From Gp6-AA40 sp963741135 (lineage in GTDB: Bacteria; Acidobacteriota; Vicinamibacteria; Vicinamibacterales; UBA2999), in the NCBI GenBank assembly GCA_963741135.1, contig CAVUHC010000007.1:496001-560000 (forward strand): DNA of 64,000 nt, written 5' to 3'. Shown here one piece after another: positions 21,305-31,271 of the stretch. A program made the position numbers and the translations under genes. The notes beneath the pieces were generated by a model. That model was not told where the DNA came from. It worked only from the letters and a program-made list of their open reading frames with translations, and did not search any database. Each line of letters begins with the position of its first letter. Position 1 is the stretch's first letter.

Positions 21305-21331
21305 GCCCGGCGCCGCAGAACGGCGCCGGGC
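21305..21331. terminator. Bidirectional hairpin between convergent genes
   Basis: GCCCGGCGCCG-cagaa-CGGCGCCGGGC, a perfect 11-bp GC stem between the coiled-coil gene (plus) and the cold-shock gene (minus). There is no strong T run on either side, so termination is inferred from stem strength and position. Confidence 0.6.
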
Positions 21332-21347
21332 AGGTCGTGAAGTGGTT

Positions 21348-21551
21348 CTAGGGTTTGGTGACGTTCCCCGCCTGCGGACCCTTCGGGCCGTCGACGATCT
21401 CGAATTCGACCGCCTGACCCTCTTCCAGGGACCGGAAGCCGTTGCCACTGATAGCGGAGTAGTGCACGAACACGTCGCTGCCACCCTCCCGCTCAATGAA
21501 ACCGTAGCCCTTGGCGTTGTTGAACCACTTGACCTTACCTGTGATACGCAT
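21348..21551 (-). CDS. cspA: Cold-shock domain protein
   Basis: 67-residue single-domain nucleic acid binding protein. Contains KGYGFIEREGGSDVFVHYSAI, with the RNP1-like KGYGFI and RNP2-like VFVHY motifs, and VEFEIVDGPKGPQAGNV. Family members act as RNA chaperones. GGAAGAAG precedes the ATG. The promoter lies about 165 nt upstream, leaving a long structured leader like that of known cold-shock genes. Complete. Confidence 0.95.
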   Translation of the reverse strand: MRITGKVKWFNNAKGYGFIEREGGSDVFVHYSAISGNGFRSLEEGQAVEFEIVDGPKGPQAGNVTKP

Positions 21552-21643
21552 CGTTCTTCTTCCCGCTTGCTGGGCGGGCTGGCGGTAACTGGCCGGCCCG
21601 CTTGTTCGCGTGCTCCCGAAGCCGCAGATGAGCTTCGGGGCAC

Positions 21644-21672
21644 AAAAAAAGACCGCGAGTGCTTGCGCGGCC
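21644..21672 (-). terminator. Terminator-like hairpin in the cold-shock gene leader
   Basis: On the minus strand, GGCCGCG and CGCGGTC pair around an 8-nt loop and are followed by TTTTTTT. This has the form of an intrinsic terminator, but it lies between the predicted promoter and the cspA start, so it may act as an attenuator. Confidence 0.5.
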
Positions 21673-21712
21673 TCGACTTCTACGCTTAGGGAACGCCCCT
21701 CAACGCAGCGTT

Positions 21713-21741
21713 ATCCTAAGCATCCGTCACATTTGTGTCAA
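21713..21741 (-). promoter_or_regulatory. Promoter of the cold-shock gene
   Basis: On the minus strand: TTGACA (21741-21736), 17 nt, TAGGAT (21718-21713). Perfect -35 box and spacing, -10 box four of six. The predicted start near 21706 gives a leader of about 155 nt. Confidence 0.6.
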
Positions 21742-21831
21742 GCTTTGGCAGCCGGAACCGCCGCTTTTGCAACACGATGGCCCCCAATACTCCCGAAGCT
21801 CAGCCTTGAGAAGCCGAGGACCTGAACCCCG

Positions 21832-23415
21832 ATGCCCCGTGCGCTGATTAGCGTCTCAGACAAGTCTGGCCTGGTCGAGTTCGCCCGGGGACTGGCCTCC
21901 CGCGGCTTCGAGCTGGTATCGACCGGCGGGACCGCCAAGACGCTGCAGCAGGCAGGTCTTGCGGTTATTGGCATCTCCGACGTCACCGGGTTTCCCGAGA
22001 TGATGGACGGCCGCGTCAAGACGCTTCACCCATTGGTGCATGGCGGCATCCTGGCGCGCCGCGGGCGTGCCGACGACCTCGCGTCCGCCGCCGATCACGG
22101 CATCACGCTGATCGATCTGGTCGTCGTCAACCTCTATCCGTTCGTCAAAGCAGCGGCCAATCCCAAGACGCCGTTCGAGGGATTGATCGAGGAGATCGAC
22201 ATCGGGGGTCCGAGCCTTCTCCGCGCCGCCGCCAAGAACTTTCAGGATGTGCTCGTCGTCGTCTCACCAGTCGATTACGGTGCGGTGCTCGAGCAGCTCG
22301 ATCGCGCAGGCGGCCCGTCGCGCGAGTTCCGCTTCGAGCTGGCGCGCAAGGCGTTCACGCACACCGGCGGCTACGACACGGCGATCGCGTCGACACTGGC
22401 CACGATCACCGCAGACGACGCCGGGTTTCATCGACCGGCGCAAGACGCTGCGCCGCCGCTTCTGACGCTCGCCCTGCGCAAGCTTCGCGATCTCCGGTAC
22501 GGCGAGAACCCGCATCAGAAGGCGGCGTGGTACGCGGAGGAGCCGGCTAGGGGCCTTGGCGATGCGCACGTCCTCCAGGGCAAGGAGCTCTCGTACACGA
22601 ACCTGCTCGATCTCGACGCCGCCGCGCGCATCGTGCTCGAGTTCGGCGAGCCGGCTGCGGCGGTCATCAAGCACACGAATCCATGTGGCGCGGCGACCGG
22701 AAACAGCGCTGCCGACGCCTACGTGCGCGCGCGTGAGGCGGACGCGCTCGCAGCGTTCGGCGGCATCGTCGGGTTGAACCGCGCGATCGACGCGGCGACG
22801 GCGCAGGCGATCGTGTCGACGTTCATCGAAGCGGTAATCGCCCCGGCCGTGGATGACGAGGCACGCAGGATTCTTGCGGCCAAAGCAAATATGCGGGTCG
22901 TGACGGCCGACTTTGCGAGGCTGGCAGAGGACGCCGGGCGCGAGCTCCGCTCGATTCTCGGCGCGTCCCTCGTGCAGTCGCGCGATCGGGTCACCGAAGC
23001 CTCGCAGCCCTGGCCGTCAGGCGAGCTCCGCGTCGTGACGAAGCGCGAGCCGACGCCGCAGGAGTGGCAGGCGCTGCGGTTCGCGTGGCGCATCTGCGCC
23101 CACGTCAAATCGAACACGGTGATTTTTACCGCAGCGGATCGGACGCTGGCGATCGGCGCCGGGCAAATGAGCCGAGTCGACGCTGTGAAAGTGGCACGGA
23201 TGAAGGCTGCGGCGATCGGGCTTGTGCTGAAGGGATCCGCGGCGGCGTCGGATGCGTTCTTTCCCTTCCGCGACGGGCTGGATGCCGTGGCCGACGCCGG
23301 CGCGACGGCGGTCGTGCAGCCAGGCGGCTCGGTGCGCGATCCGGAAGTGATTGCGGCCGCCGACGAGCGCGGTCTCGCGATGGTGTTCACGGGACGCAGA
23401 CATTTCCGACATTGA
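21832..23415 (+). CDS. purH: Bifunctional purine biosynthesis protein PurH
   Basis: 527 residues, full length, no breaks. AICAR formyltransferase plus IMP cyclohydrolase, the last two steps of IMP synthesis. N-terminal IMPCH/MGS domain: ALISVSDKSGLVEFARGL, STGGTAKTL, VTGFPEMMDGRVKTLHP. C-terminal AICARFT domain: LRYGENPHQKAAWY, AAAVIKHTNPCGAA, AFGGIVGLNR, IGAGQMSRVDAVKVA and DAFFPFRDGLD. Starts at ATG 21832, divergent from the cold-shock gene; its stop overlaps the next gene. Confidence 0.97.
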   Translation: MPRALISVSDKSGLVEFARGLASRGFELVSTGGTAKTLQQAGLAVIGISDVTGFPEMMDGRVKTLHPLVHGGILARRGRADDLASAADHGITLIDLVVVNLYPFVKAAANPKTPFEGLIEEIDIGGPSLLRAAAKNFQDVLVVVSPVDYGAVLEQLDRAGGPSREFRFELARKAFTHTGGYDTAIASTLATITADDAGFHRPAQDAAPPLLTLALRKLRDLRYGENPHQKAAWYAEEPARGLGDAHVLQGKELSYTNLLDLDAAARIVLEFGEPAAAVIKHTNPCGAATGNSAADAYVRAREADALAAFGGIVGLNRAIDAATAQAIVSTFIEAVIAPAVDDEARRILAAKANMRVVTADFARLAEDAGRELRSILGASLVQSRDRVTEASQPWPSGELRVVTKREPTPQEWQALRFAWRICAHVKSNTVIFTAADRTLAIGAGQMSRVDAVKVARMKAAAIGLVLKGSAAASDAFFPFRDGLDAVADAGATAVVQPGGSVRDPEVIAAADERGLAMVFTGRRHFRH

Positions 23416-24263
23416 CGCACAGGCTTCGTCGCGAATCGCTCAACGCGCTCTTCATCGTCGCGGGGATCCTGTGCGCGGCGATGGGGATCAAGGGGTTCCT
23501 GCTCTCCAGCAACTTCATCGACGGCGGCGTGACCGGTGTCTCGATGCTGTTGTCGAAGGCGACCGGGGCGCCGCTCGCGGTACTGCTACCGGCGATCAAC
23601 CTGCCGTTCGTGGCGCTCGGGCTTCATCAGATGGGCGTGGCATTCGCGATCCGAAGCGCCATCGGCATCGCGGGGCTGGCTGGCGCGCTCGCCCTGATTC
23701 CCTTTCCTGACGTCACACCGGACCTGGTGCTCACCGCGATCTTCGGTGGCTTCTTCATTGGCGCCGGGATCGGCCTTGCGATCCGCGGCGGCGCCGTGCT
23801 CGATGGCACTGAAATCGCCGCGCTGCTGATCAGCAAGCGTGCCGACCTGATCAGGGTCGGCGACGTGATTCTCGGCTTCAACGTCGTACTCTTCCTGGCG
23901 GCCATCGCGCTGCTCGGCGTGAACGCGGCGCTCTATTCCATCCTCACGTACCTCGCCGCCGCGAAAACGCTCGACTTCGTGCTCCACGGCATCGACGAGT
24001 ACACGGCGGTGACCATCGTGTCGGAGGCGCACGCGGCAATCCGGGAGCGCCTCACGCGGGATCTCGCGCGAGGTGTGACCGTTTACCGGGGATATGGCGG
24101 GCTGAGCGGCGCCGACCGGGACATCCTGTACTGCGTCGTCACGCGTCTCGAGATCAGCAGGTTGAAGTCAGTCGTCAGGGAGATCGATGAAAACGCGTTC
24201 ATCGTCTACCACGCGCTGGCTGGCGCCGAAGGCGGCGTCGTGAAGACCCGCGGCTTTCATTAG
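23412..24263 (+). CDS. YitT-family membrane protein
   Basis: About 283 residues. Five or six hydrophobic segments with GIKGFLLSSNFIDGGVTGVSMLL and GGFFIGAGIGLAIRGGAVLDGTEI, the paired signatures of the YitT/DUF161 family, and a cytoplasmic C-terminal DUF2179-like domain (AVTIVSE, RGVTVYRGYGG, DILYCVVTRLEISRL). Transported or sensed compound unknown. TTG 23412 overlaps the purH stop (TTGA), implying translational coupling. Intact; converges with the next gene. Confidence 0.8.
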   Translation: MTHRLRRESLNALFIVAGILCAAMGIKGFLLSSNFIDGGVTGVSMLLSKATGAPLAVLLPAINLPFVALGLHQMGVAFAIRSAIGIAGLAGALALIPFPDVTPDLVLTAIFGGFFIGAGIGLAIRGGAVLDGTEIAALLISKRADLIRVGDVILGFNVVLFLAAIALLGVNAALYSILTYLAAAKTLDFVLHGIDEYTAVTIVSEAHAAIRERLTRDLARGVTVYRGYGGLSGADRDILYCVVTRLEISRLKSVVREIDENAFIVYHALAGAEGGVVKTRGFH

Positions 24264-26146
24264 GGCGGCGAACCCGCGAACTCATAGAGCTGAGCCGGCA
24301 GCCCGAGCCATTCAGTGTCCGCGACTAATCGCAGATACGGGGAGAACCTCATCTCACCACGCAGGTCGCCGCAACCCGGATAGCGAAGCCCGCAGTTAAC
24401 GGTGACGTGGGTGACGCCTCGCCTGCGAAGTGCCGCGACCGCTTCAGCACTCGGAAACTTCGCGATCTCCACCCGGAGGTCGGCGTACGACTTCGGGATG
24501 AAGCCGCTGTAGCCGTTGACCATCGGCGACCAGTGCCACAGCGAGAAGTACATGAACGGAATGTTGCCAGTTTCGTCCTGCAGGATCGGGAACTCCGCCA
24601 GGATCACGCCGGGCGTCCCTTTCAGCCGGTTATAGATCGTCGGCGGCTCCCTCCATACGGGCCTCAACGGCAGTACCGGCCATGCATCGATCATGACGAA
24701 CGCGATCAGCGCCGCAAATACGGCGTGCTCACACCTGCGCGACCGGCACCACCGGAGTACGCGTCGCGCGCCGAACCCCGCGAATATCGAGAGTGTCAGG
24801 CCGACGATGGCGGCGAAACGCGCGGGAGCGCGAAGTCCGCGGACAGGGGCGAGCCACCGATGCAGGTACGGATACAGCACTCCATTGAGCCCCAGAGAGC
24901 CGTCGAATGACACGAGCAGGCCGGCTGAGTACGCGAGCCGCATCGCGCCCAGAGGCGGTGCCAGGCCAATTGCGCCCAGCGCGAGCGGGGCGGCGCCTGG
25001 GAACAGCGTCCGCTCCGGCGCTGGGGGCAGCATGCGATGCCGCCACAGGCCGCTGTAGATGTGGGCGCGAAGATAGTCGATCGGTGTTGCGCTGTACAGC
25101 GTGATCTCCTCAGCTCCACGCTCGCCCTTCGTCGGCTGCGCAGCCAGGAAGGCGCGGGCGATCGGTATCGCCAGCAGAGTGGCCACCGTGATCGAGGCGG
25201 CCATCGGCAGCGCCAGCCGACGGATCGGCGGGCGATGAATGATGAGCAGACCGATTCCAATCACCGTCACGTACACGAGAAAGAACACGGCGTAGTACAT
25301 CGACGAATAGAGCTGTGCGACGGCCGCGAGCGCGAGTGCGATGGCGTACGACCATCGGCCGGTCGACAGGAAGAGATGCAGCGCGAGCAGGCCGAGCGGC
25401 ATCCACTGTGTCATCTGCAGCTCGAGATGGCTGTAATGGTCGAATCGGTACGAGTAGCACGCGTACATCAGTCCCGCGATGAATGCTGCCCGTGGCGAAC
25501 CGGTCAGCCGCTCGACGAGCAGATAGGTCGCGATGCCGGAAAGCCAGAGACCTGATAGGAACAGCAGGTTGTAGGCGACAACCGGATGCACGCCGAGAGC
25601 GAGCAGAGGCGCCGCCGTGAGCGCCGGCAGGATCATCGGGTCCGACAACGTCAAGGTCAGGCGTTCGGGATAAAAGATGTTGGCGTCAAAGAGGTGCGCT
25701 GGATCCGTGACGATCTGGTGTGCCACCCACCCGATTCGCCACATCGAAAACAGCGGATCGCCAAGGTCCGGCACGGAATACATGTGCAGGAGTTGATTGT
25801 GGAGCAGGATCGCGAGCGCCAGCGCCATCCCAAGAGATGCGATTGCCGTGCGCCTCCAGAATCCCTCGGGCGCGGGCGTCAGAAACGAATCGCTCGAGGG
25901 CGCCAGGCGCCGCCATTGCGCGCGCCCAATCCCGAACGGGCCGATGTCCCTGCCGAGCGCGCGCCGGATCACCACGGCCACGCCAAGCCAGAGTAGCGCG
26001 CGCGTCGGTGTCCCGAATGAGATGCGGATACCTGCGAACCGAACGATGAAACCGCCGCCGTGTGCGATCGTCGCCGCCAGAACGATCAGGCCAGCCGTGA
26101 GGACGTCGAGGATGATGACGATGGGTCGCCGAGGCATGCGGCGCAA
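24260..26146 (-). CDS. Large polytopic membrane protein, probable lipid-linked sugar glycosyltransferase
   Basis: 628 residues, intact, with about ten to twelve hydrophobic helices followed by a soluble C-terminal domain from about residue 490 (AEFPILQDETGNIPFMYFSLWHW). An early loop after the third helix holds DLGDPLFSMWR, in the place where GT-C enzymes carry catalytic acids. Resembles membrane mannosyltransferase-like proteins; the sugar is unknown. TTG 26146 has AAGGGG 8 nt upstream and is preferred over ATG 26137. Last gene of the LPS operon, after the heptose kinase. Confidence 0.65.
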   Translation of the reverse strand: MRRMPRRPIVIILDVLTAGLIVLAATIAHGGGFIVRFAGIRISFGTPTRALLWLGVAVVIRRALGRDIGPFGIGRAQWRRLAPSSDSFLTPAPEGFWRRTAIASLGMALALAILLHNQLLHMYSVPDLGDPLFSMWRIGWVAHQIVTDPAHLFDANIFYPERLTLTLSDPMILPALTAAPLLALGVHPVVAYNLLFLSGLWLSGIATYLLVERLTGSPRAAFIAGLMYACYSYRFDHYSHLELQMTQWMPLGLLALHLFLSTGRWSYAIALALAAVAQLYSSMYYAVFFLVYVTVIGIGLLIIHRPPIRRLALPMAASITVATLLAIPIARAFLAAQPTKGERGAEEITLYSATPIDYLRAHIYSGLWRHRMLPPAPERTLFPGAAPLALGAIGLAPPLGAMRLAYSAGLLVSFDGSLGLNGVLYPYLHRWLAPVRGLRAPARFAAIVGLTLSIFAGFGARRVLRWCRSRRCEHAVFAALIAFVMIDAWPVLPLRPVWREPPTIYNRLKGTPGVILAEFPILQDETGNIPFMYFSLWHWSPMVNGYSGFIPKSYADLRVEIAKFPSAEAVAALRRRGVTHVTVNCGLRYPGCGDLRGEMRFSPYLRLVADTEWLGLPAQLYEFAGSPP

Positions 26147-26158
26147 GCGGTATTCCCC

Positions 26159-27169
26159 TTAGCGTCGGGTCGACATCTCGAGCGCGCGGAGGAGCTCCAC
26201 CGGCGTGACGGTCGCGGCGCCGAACTTGCCGACGGCGACCCCGGCGGCTTCGTTCGCCAGCCGCGCCGCTTCGACGACCGTTGCCCCTGCCGCCATCGCC
26301 AGCGCCATCGTCGCAATGACCGTGTCGCCGGCGCCGGTGACGTCGGCGACCTCACGCGCAGATGCCGGCAGCTCTCCTTCCACATCTGTTGCCAGGCAGC
26401 CACATCCCCTGGTCGCCTCGCGTCATCAGCACGGCGTCGCAGCGGACGCGTTCGCGAAACGCCCGAGCGGCGACGCTCGCTTCGTCGGCCGATCGCACGC
26501 GCGTGTGCGTCGCGATCTCGGCCTCGTGATGGTTCGGCGTGACCACGGTGGCGCCGGCGTAGTAGTCGATGTGAGGAATCTTGGGATCGACGAGCAGCGG
26601 AATCCGCGTGCGTCGCCGCGGATCGGACTGCAGACTCCATGACCCTCCTCGTGACGCACCCTTTCAGATAGTCCGACACGACGATGGCCGAGGCGCTCGC
26701 CGCCTGTTGTTGCGACAGAGGTGACGACGTTGCGCCTCGAGGTCCGCGCCGATTTCCTTGTCGTTCTCGTAGTCGATCCGCGCCACCTGCTGGTTGCGCT
26801 CAGTGACGATGCGCACTTTCGTGGTGGTCGGGCGCGACGGGTCGGTGGCAAATGACGGCAGCGATGCCCGCGTCGCGGCACGCCTGCGCGAGCGTCGCGC
26901 CGGCGTCGTCCTGCCCGGTCACCGCAAGAAGCGTCGCTGTGCCGCCAAGCGCCGTGACGTTGTGCGCGACGTTGGCCGCGCCGCCGATCCGATGTGTCTC
27001 GTGATCGAATGTCACGACAGGGACCGGGGCCTCGGGGGAGATGCGTGTGACGCGGCCGGCGATGAACCGGTCGAGCATCGCGTCACCGATCGACGAGAAT
27101 GTGCGCGCCGGAGAACCCGGCGGCCAGGCGCTTCGCGCGCTCAGGCGCGAGCGGTGGCAGCAGCATCAT
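26159..27169 (-). CDS. hldE: D-glycero-beta-D-manno-heptose-7-phosphate kinase (frame breaks)
   Basis: PfkB-family kinase (RfaE1 domain) for the ADP-heptose precursor of LPS inner core. N-terminus after frame repair: HILVIGDAMLDRFIAGRVTRISPEAPVPVV, then GGAANVAHNVTALGG; C-terminus VADVTGAGDTVIATMALAMAAG with the catalytic GAGD motif. Several breaks between 26400 and 27085, one restored by dropping a G near 27090. The adenylyltransferase domain of bifunctional HldE is absent, so it is probably encoded elsewhere. ATG 27169 overlaps the ligase gene end. Confidence 0.8.
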
Positions 27170-28383
27170 CACCACCCCACGGCGCAGGCGTGCGCCGCGG
27201 GGGCCCGGTTCGCCGCGCGCCGCCGCGAACGGCAGCGTGACGAGCACCAGGAACAGCATCAGGAATTCGGAGTCGCCGAAGTTGTATTCGAAGAGTCCCG
27301 CCGCCAGCATCGCAGCCACGGCGGCCAGCCCCGCGGCTGCGGGCACTTTGTCCGACTGCGTGCGAAAGAGCCGGAACTGAGCGACGGCCAGCGACGCAAC
27401 GAACCAGATCCAGATCAACAGGGCCGGCAGGCCGCGCTCGGCGCGCAATCTGCAGCGGCACGTTGTGCAGGTGCGGGATTGACGGCATTGACCGCGTAGT
27501 CGGGGCGGTAGTGCGCGTAGACGCGCGGCATCATGTTCGGACCGACACCGGTGAGCGGATGGTCCCTTGATGATCCTCGCGCCGATCTCGATCATCGCGA
27601 GCCGATCCTGGTTGGTCGGATCCTGCGACGTCGAAGATCGACTTCACCCGGTTGGTCACCGTCCCCGGCGCAATGGCGAACAGGACCGCGATGAATACCG
27701 GCAGGAGCGCCGTCAGCCGGAAATCCTTGAGGGCGAGGAGCAGCGCGACGGCGACGCGAGGCGCCAATCCACGCGCTGCGCCCCAGCGTCAGCGCCAGGG
27801 CGACGACGAGCGCCGGCATGACGAGCGCCGGCCACGTGCGATCGCGCCGCCCGAAGATCAGCCGCGCCGCCGCCGCGCAGATCACGAGCATCAGCAGACC
27901 CGAATACGTCATGTAGTGCGACATTGCGCCTTCGGGGCGGCGACCCAGGTTGTCGTAGTGCAGCAAACCGTACTGGATGATGCCGAACGCCGCGCTTGCC
28001 GCGCCGACCGAGACGATCACGTCGATGACGACAGCCGCCCGTTCCCCGCGCGCGATGTGGTACACGGCGGGAACGATCACGAAGCAGGACAAGCTGCTTG
28101 TCGTCGATGACGCTCGCGCGCGGGTCGACGGAGAAGGCAGAGATGAGCAGCGTGACGGCGCCGTACGCGAGCGAGCGGGCCAGAAGAAGCGCGGCACCGA
28201 AGGAACCGTCTTCTCCTGCACCAGCATCGCGATCCAGCACACCAGCATCAGTGCCAGCAGGATGTTCGCTGCGGCAATCGAGATCTGCAGCGATGCGACG
28301 AAGCAGAGGAGCAGCGCAACGGTCACGCGTTCCAGGCCCGGAACGGCGCGCGGATGCGTCATGCTCATCGTCGCTGTAGTCAT
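27166..28383 (-). CDS. waaL: O-antigen ligase-like membrane protein (frame breaks)
   Basis: About 400 residues with repeated hydrophobic helices (VALLLCFVASLQISIAAANILLAL, LIFGRRDRTWPALVMPALVVALALTLGRSAWIGA) and a loop with GARIIKGHPLTGVGPNMMPRVYAHYRP and PHLHNVPLQIAAERGLPALLIWIW, the typical Wzy/WaaL family motif. It joins O-antigen or related polymers to lipid A core, or polymerises them; sequence cannot separate these. Several breaks. ATG 28383 overlaps the heptosyltransferase stop (ATGA). The end coordinate is approximate. Confidence 0.75.
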
Positions 28384-29527
28384 TTCACTACCTGCACTTG
28401 TCTTTGCGGCGCGGACCTTTCAGGTCCGCGAGGATCTGGCGGGCCGTAAAGGCCCGCCCTGCTGGTGCTCGACATCGCCCGTTCCGCTGCCGCCGCGACC
28501 TGCTCCGCACTGATGCGCGTCAGGCACCGGAAGTCGCCTGGCGCGCACGTGCGCTGCCGGCACGGGCGGCAGGTCGAGCGGGCCCGCATCGACCGCTTCG
28601 GCAAACCACCGCGGGTCACGCCACGGCATCGATCGCTCCGCGCAGCGTCGGCCCAAGAAGCGCGACGATCGGTGTCGGGGTCGTCGCCGCGACGTGGAGT
28701 GGGCCGCTGTCGCCCCCAATGTACACCGCGGCGCGCTCGACGAGCGCGCGAAGTTCCGCGAGGTCGAATTCGCCGAGATCTGGCACGGCGTGGGCCAGCG
28801 GGCCAAGCGTGACCCGCGCGCGCATCCGCGATCGCGCTCGCGGCGTGCGCATCGGACGGGCCCGACGTGAGGATGATCCGGCGCGCCGGGTCGCGCCGCG
28901 CCAGCGCCAGCACGAGCGCTTCGAACGACTCGCGCGGCCAGCGGCGAAACGGATTGCCGGCGCTGACGTGGATCACGACGAGCGGGTGGACACCGCTGAT
29001 GCCGGCCTCCGCGGAGACGGCGTTCGACATCGGCGGCTGCCTGGGGATCTTCCGCCATCTCCAACGGATCGCGGGCCGGATCGCCCGGCCCGATGCCGAG
29101 CGGCGCCAGCAGGTCCCACTGGTTGACGACCGAGTGACGGGGTGCTTCGTCTGCCGTCCGCTGCACGACGTGGGTGTACATCCACGATGCGCCCGCGATG
29201 TTGTAGCCGATGCGTATCGGCGCGCCGCTGGCCCACGTGAACCATGCGGCGCGGGGTCCGCCATGCAGATCGATGGCGATGTCGAATGCCTCGCGGCGCA
29301 GCCTCCGCGCGACCGACAGGTCGTCGCTCAGCCGCGCAAGGCCTCGCCGCTTCGGGGCCACCAGCAGAGTCGTTGATATGCGGATTGCCGCGAACGATCG
29401 GTGCCGCGGCCGGTTCGACCAGGTAGGTCAGCTGTGCGTCCGGGTACCGGCGCCGCAGGGCCCGCAGCAGCGGCGTCGTCAGCACAACATCGCCGATGAG
29501 CCGCAGGCGGACTAGCAGGATTCTCAT
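28380..29527 (-). CDS. waaF: Glycosyltransferase family 9, heptosyltransferase (frame breaks)
   Basis: GT9 enzyme adding heptose to the LPS core. MRILLVRLRLIGDVVLTTPLLRALRRRYP is the classic N-terminus; FDIAIDLHGGPRAAWFTWASGAP, VVIHVSAGNPFRRWP, IILTSGPSDAHAA, GGDSGPLHVAATTPTPIVALLGPT and a Cys-rich CAPGDFRCL near the C-terminus follow. Breaks at several sites. The last 30 residues are read from two palindromic repeats (28408-28465). First gene of the minus-strand LPS operon. Confidence 0.8.
28408..28465. repeat. Two adjacent palindromes in the waaF 3' end
   Basis: GCGGACCT-ttc-AGGTCCGC followed by GGCGGGCC-gtaaa-GGCCCGCC. Both lie inside the coding sequence just before the overlap with the O-antigen ligase gene. 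Confidence 0.75.
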
Positions 29528-29592
29528 AGTTGGTGGTTGGTGGTTGTTGGTTGGTGGAACGCCACGAACCACCCACTACCAACCACTAACCT
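29527..29592. repeat. Inverted tandem-word element, GTTGGTG family
   Basis: Left arm GTTGGTGGTTGGTGGTTGTT, right arm AACCACCCACTACCAACC, with a 9-nt centre. It separates the Trm112-like gene from waaF and overlaps the last codons of the former. Confidence 0.8.
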
Positions 29593-29762
29593 TCAGGTTC
29601 TATAGTGGCTTCGTCGATCAGCATGACGGGGATGTCATCCTTGATCGGATACACCCGGTGGCACTGACCGCATTTGAGCGCCGTGCCGTTCTTGACGAGC
29701 TTCACCGGGGTCTTGCAGTTCGGGCACGCGAGGATTTCGAGCAACTCGGCATCGACTGGCAT
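29586..29762 (-). CDS. Trm112-like zinc-ribbon peptide
   Basis: 58 residues: LLEILACPNCKTPVKLV then LKCGQCHRVYPIKDDIPVMLID. The CPNC and CGQC pairs and the YPI-DIPVML ending are the signature of bacterial Trm112/YcaR-like proteins, often encoded beside LPS genes. GGAGGG lies 5 nt upstream of ATG 29762, which fixes the start. The last codons overlap the GTTGGTG element. Confidence 0.88.
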   Translation of the reverse strand: MPVDAELLEILACPNCKTPVKLVKNGTALKCGQCHRVYPIKDDIPVMLIDEATIEPEG

Positions 29763-29766
29763 CGGC

Positions 29767-29813
29767 CCTCCGGGGTCTTCGACTTCGCTCAGCCGTCCCG
29801 AGCACGTCGACGG
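29767..29813. repeat. CTTCGACTTCGCTCAG...CCCGAGC...GTCGA repeat
   Basis: TCTTCGACTTCGCTCAGCC followed by GTCCCGAGCACGTCGACGG, an imperfect inverted repeat upstream of the Trm112-like gene. The same kind of sequence extends the plsC 3' end at 45025-45105. Confidence 0.5.
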
Positions 29814-29857
29814 ACAAACGCTGGAACTATAGCATTCTGAGCTAAGATGCTGTGCCA

Positions 29858-31270
29858 ATGCGCACCCTGCGTGTCGCGCTGTTGTTGCTCGGAGCGGCGC
29901 TGACGCTCGCGTCTGCCAGCCCCGTTTTCGGCCAGTCCGCCACCGACGCCTACTTCGACTTTCTCATCGCCCGCCATCTCGAGGCGCAGGGCGACACGAA
30001 AGGCGCGCAGGCGCAGCTCGAGAACGCCGTCGCAGGCGATCCGCAGTCGGCCGAAGTGCGAGCCGAGCTCGCGGCGTTTCATCTGCGCCGCGATGCGGCC
30101 GACGACGCTGAGAGGATCGGCAAAAGAGGCGCTCGCACTCGACGACGCCAACTCCGAGGCGCATCGCGTGCTCGGCATGTTGTATGCGGCGAAGGCCGAT
30201 GATGCAGGACGCGATCAGGCCGCGCAGGCTGCCGAATACGTCCGGCAGGCGATCGCGCATCTCGAGCGCGTCACCGACAATCCGGCCGGCCTGACGGATC
30301 TCAATCTTCACTACACGCTCGGGCGTCTGTACACGCGCTCGGGCCGGGTCGACAAAGCCATCCAATCCCTCTCCCGCGTCGTCAGCGAAAATCCCGGATC
30401 GATGCAGGGCCGCCTCGCGCTCGCCCAGGCGTACGTCGTGGGCAGGGACATGAACAGCGCGATCGCGACGCTGCAGGAGATTGTGGACGACGAGCCGCGC
30501 GTCGCCAGCACGCTGGCACAGTTCCAGGAGCAGGTCGGGCGGCCGCAAGGACGCGGCGGAGTCCTACACGAAGGCGCTCACGGTCGCTCCGAACAGCCGC
30601 GAGCTGAAGGTGCGCCGCATTGCCGCGCTCGTCGCCGCGAAGAATTTTCAGCAGGGCCGCTGAGTTCGCCGGCCAGGCGCAGACGCAGCACCCGGACGAT
30701 CTGCGCTTCCCGCAGTTCCGCGCGCACGCGTTGCTGCAGATGGGCGACGCGCCGCGCGCCATCACGGTTCTCGAGCCGGTCGCGAAGGCGAATCCGAACG
30801 ACGCGGCGACCCAGTTGTCGCTCGCGGATCTGTACAGCAACGCCGGACGAAAGACCGACGCGGAGCGTACCGTGCGCCAGCTCGTCACGCTCGAGCCGGG
30901 GAACGCCGACGCGCTGAACTATCTCGGCTACATGCTCGCCGAACGCGGGCAGCAGCTCGACGAAGCCATCCGCCTCGTTCGCCGGGCACTCGACATCGAG
31001 CCGAACAACCCGAACTACCTGGACAGCCTTGGCTGGGCGTATTACCGACGCGGCGACTACGATCAGGCGGAGAAGTACCTGGCGCCCGCCGCGCAGCAGA
31101 TGCCGCGCAATTCCACCGTCCAGGATCACATGGGCGACATCCTCGCGAGGCGCGGGCGCTGGCAGGATGCGATCGCCGCATGGACGCGCGCGCTGCAGGG
31201 CGACGGCGACGACATCGACAAAGCCGCCCTCGAGAAGAAAATCAACGACGCGCGAGGCAAGGCGCGCTGA
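29858..31270 (+). CDS. Exported TPR-repeat protein (frame breaks)
   Basis: About 465 residues. Signal peptide MRTLRVALLLLGAALTLASASPVFGQ, then repeated 34-residue TPR helices (EAHRVLGMLYAAKAD, LNLHYTLGRLYTRSGRVDKAIQSL, NYLGYMLAERGQQLDEAIRLVRRALDIEPNNPNYLDSLGWAYYRRGDYDQAEKYL). TPR proteins scaffold envelope complexes. It lies upstream of a LolB-like lipoprotein and ispE, an arrangement that suggests an outer-membrane role. Breaks near 30117, 30540 and 30660. Ends at a CCCAAAT element. Confidence 0.8.
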
Positions 31271-31271
31271 A

